From NCBI GenBank assembly GCA_030374805.1, contig JARGSG010000026.1, forward strand, positions 372,001 through 436,000: a stretch of 64,000 nt of DNA, given 5' to 3'. Positions within the stretch are counted from its first letter, which is position 1, and each line of letters starts with the position of its first letter. The position numbers and the translations under genes are program-made. This DNA comes from Gracilaria gracilis (lineage: Eukaryota; Rhodophyta; Florideophyceae; Gracilariales; Gracilariaceae). Below, in pieces: positions 62,836 through 64,000 of the stretch. The notes under the pieces are model-generated. The model was given only the letters and a program-made list of their open reading frames with translations. It was not told where the DNA came from and did no database searches.

Positions 62836-64000
62836 ATGTCCGCCCGCCCGCGCACATCCGCCGCCTTTGTCCAAGCCGTCATATCTCTTCGTCACTCCTG
62901 CTTCACCCGCCCCAATTCGCGTTCTCTTTCCTCCGCCCCATCCCTCGTTCATCGTTCTCTGTCTTCCAACCGATATAGATCGTACCCGTTACGTACTGCG
63001 CGATCGTTATCTACCAATATGGTTTTGTCTACCGCCACGGACAAGCCGGGGGTGTTGGACACGGATGAGAAAGGTAGCGTACTCATATTTCCGCGTGAAG
63101 GCCGTATTTCCCTCGAGATCGGCTCGGCCTTGGAGGCGTATACAGGAGATCTGCTCGTCTTGGCAGTTTGGGCTCCCGAGGATGATGATGCCGAATTCAC
63201 CCTCCCTTCATCGCTCGACAAGCTCGACGCGTCCGTTCTGAACGAACTTTCCGATCTCGTCTCGGACTCGGAATTCAAGGCAAAGTCAGGATCCAGCACC
63301 GAGGTGCTGCGATTGGCCGGCAGTGGCGCGAGGAGGGTAGCACTATACGGCCTCGGAAAGAAGAGCAAAGGCACTTCTTCTGTCGCGGGAGCCTCCAAAT
63401 TCGCCGTTCAGAAGGGCATGTCAATTAACAAGTGCAAGTCTGTCGGACTATATGTGGATGAAGCTTGTCCCGAATCGATCACCAACGCTGCCGAAGGTGC
63501 TGTTGTGGCGTCGTATGTGGACGTGAGATATAAGAAAGAGAAGAAAGATTATGATAAGGTGCCACAGACGGTTGAGATGATTGGCATCCCGCAGAGTACT
63601 GATTATCAAAAAGCTATTAACAGGGGACGAATGATTGCCATGGGAATCATAACTACCAAGGAGCTTGTTAACGCGCCTGCCAATGTGCTCACACCTGAAA
63701 CACTGGCGGCGGCCGCGGAACAAGTTGCATCCGAAGGCGGACTGGACATCAAGGTGATGGGTCGTGAGGCGTGCGAAGAGTTGGGTATGGGGTGTTACCT
63801 CGGCGTTGGTAGAGGATCGGCCGATGAACCGAAATTCATCCACATAACGTACAAACCAAGCGGCGAGGTGAAGAAAAGGTATTGTATTGTGGGAAAGGCA
63901 GTGACGTTCGACACTGGTGGTACCAACTTGAAGGTTGGAAACAGCATGATTGAACTTATGAAGTTCGACATGGGCGGAGCTGCTGTGGCTGTGGGTGCGG
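62836..64000 (+). CDS. Leucyl aminopeptidase (M17), organelle-targeted, cut by the window edge
   Basis: The first 388 codons are present. M17 aminopeptidases remove N-terminal residues from peptides and act as hexamers with two metals. After a Ser/Arg-rich presequence of about 61 residues (M1 at 62836; a second in-frame Met at 63019 would give a shorter form) come a variable N-terminal domain, then KELVNAPANVLTPETLA, and the metal-binding core VGKAVTFDTGGTNLK and MKFDMGGAAVAVG. The Lys, the Asp ligands and the DMGGA motif are in place. The remaining catalytic Arg and the NTDAEGRL motif must lie beyond 64000. Plastid or mitochondrial targeting is inferred. No intron in the visible part. Confidence 0.92.
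   Translation, partial: MSARPRTSAAFVQAVISLRHSCFTRPNSRSLSSAPSLVHRSLSSNRYRSYPLRTARSLSTNMVLSTATDKPGVLDTDEKGSVLIFPREGRISLEIGSALEAYTGDLLVLAVWAPEDDDAEFTLPSSLDKLDASVLNELSDLVSDSEFKAKSGSSTEVLRLAGSGARRVALYGLGKKSKGTSSVAGASKFAVQKGMSINKCKSVGLYVDEACPESITNAAEGAVVASYVDVRYKKEKKDYDKVPQTVEMIGIPQSTDYQKAINRGRMIAMGIITTKELVNAPANVLTPETLAAAAEQVASEGGLDIKVMGREACEELGMGCYLGVGRGSADEPKFIHITYKPSGEVKKRYCIVGKAVTFDTGGTNLKVGNSMIELMKFDMGGAAVAVGA

Noticed and set aside
1-64000. CRISPR array, rRNA genes or prophage
   Set aside because: No regularly spaced repeats, rRNA segments or phage structural genes were seen.

Overview
The window is nuclear DNA of a photosynthetic eukaryote, most likely a red alga of the florideophyte type (Chondrus/Gracilaria-like). 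This is an inference. It rests on compact genes that are mostly intronless or carry one or two short introns (64-166 nt, GTAAGT/GTACGT-like donors), plastid-type presequences, Archaeplastida-linked domains (PRONE, tandem Agenet) and bacterial-type metabolic genes, set among blocks of transposable elements.

Positions 1-20.5 kb are mostly mobile DNA. Two decayed Ty3/gypsy-type fossils lie on the minus strand (A: 1-2400 plus 8579-about 11215; B: about 11216-15520). Fossil A is split by a 6.18 kb Mutator-like element (MULE, 2401-8578). The MULE has 251 bp terminal inverted repeats, an Ulp1-like protease remnant and a transposase remnant that lacks its catalytic core. A pogo-like remnant follows (16.0-17.07 kb). 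Next comes a bacterial-type aspartate 1-decarboxylase gene (panD-like, 17.2-17.7 kb) behind three palindromes, then a structurally complete pogo-like transposon (17764-20517) with terminal repeats, TA target duplication and an open 580-residue transposase.

Positions 20.8-31 kb are mixed: a seipin gene, a C2H2 zinc-finger gene, a bZIP gene, a small plastid-type membrane protein gene, and a decayed Tigger-like element (28678-30923) with clear ends.

Positions 31-64 kb are a gene-dense island: organellar cysteinyl-tRNA synthetase, DCAF13/Sof1, a homeodomain-Agenet-Agenet-MBD protein, an MIT-PRONE (RopGEF-type) protein, QueG-type epoxyqueuosine reductase, SmB, a small SHOCT-like protein, Grc3/NOL9 polynucleotide kinase, Mediator MED13, a secreted S1 protease, FAHD1, cytochrome c, a HAD phosphatase, a RING-H2 protein, a probable plastid membrane protein, tRNA-Gln(CUG), a helical protein of unknown function, and the 5' part of a leucyl aminopeptidase gene cut by the window edge. 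Several are housekeeping genes of ribosome biogenesis (DCAF13, Grc3), splicing (SmB), transcription (MED13) and respiration (cytochrome c). Neighbours are often convergent and very close; the HAD and RING stop codons are 5 nt apart.

The most unusual items are the homeodomain-double Agenet-MBD fusion, the MIT-PRONE fusion, the panD-like gene among transposons, the intact pogo-like element, and a recurrent TACCGTTGGTA motif in intergenic DNA of the gene-rich part.
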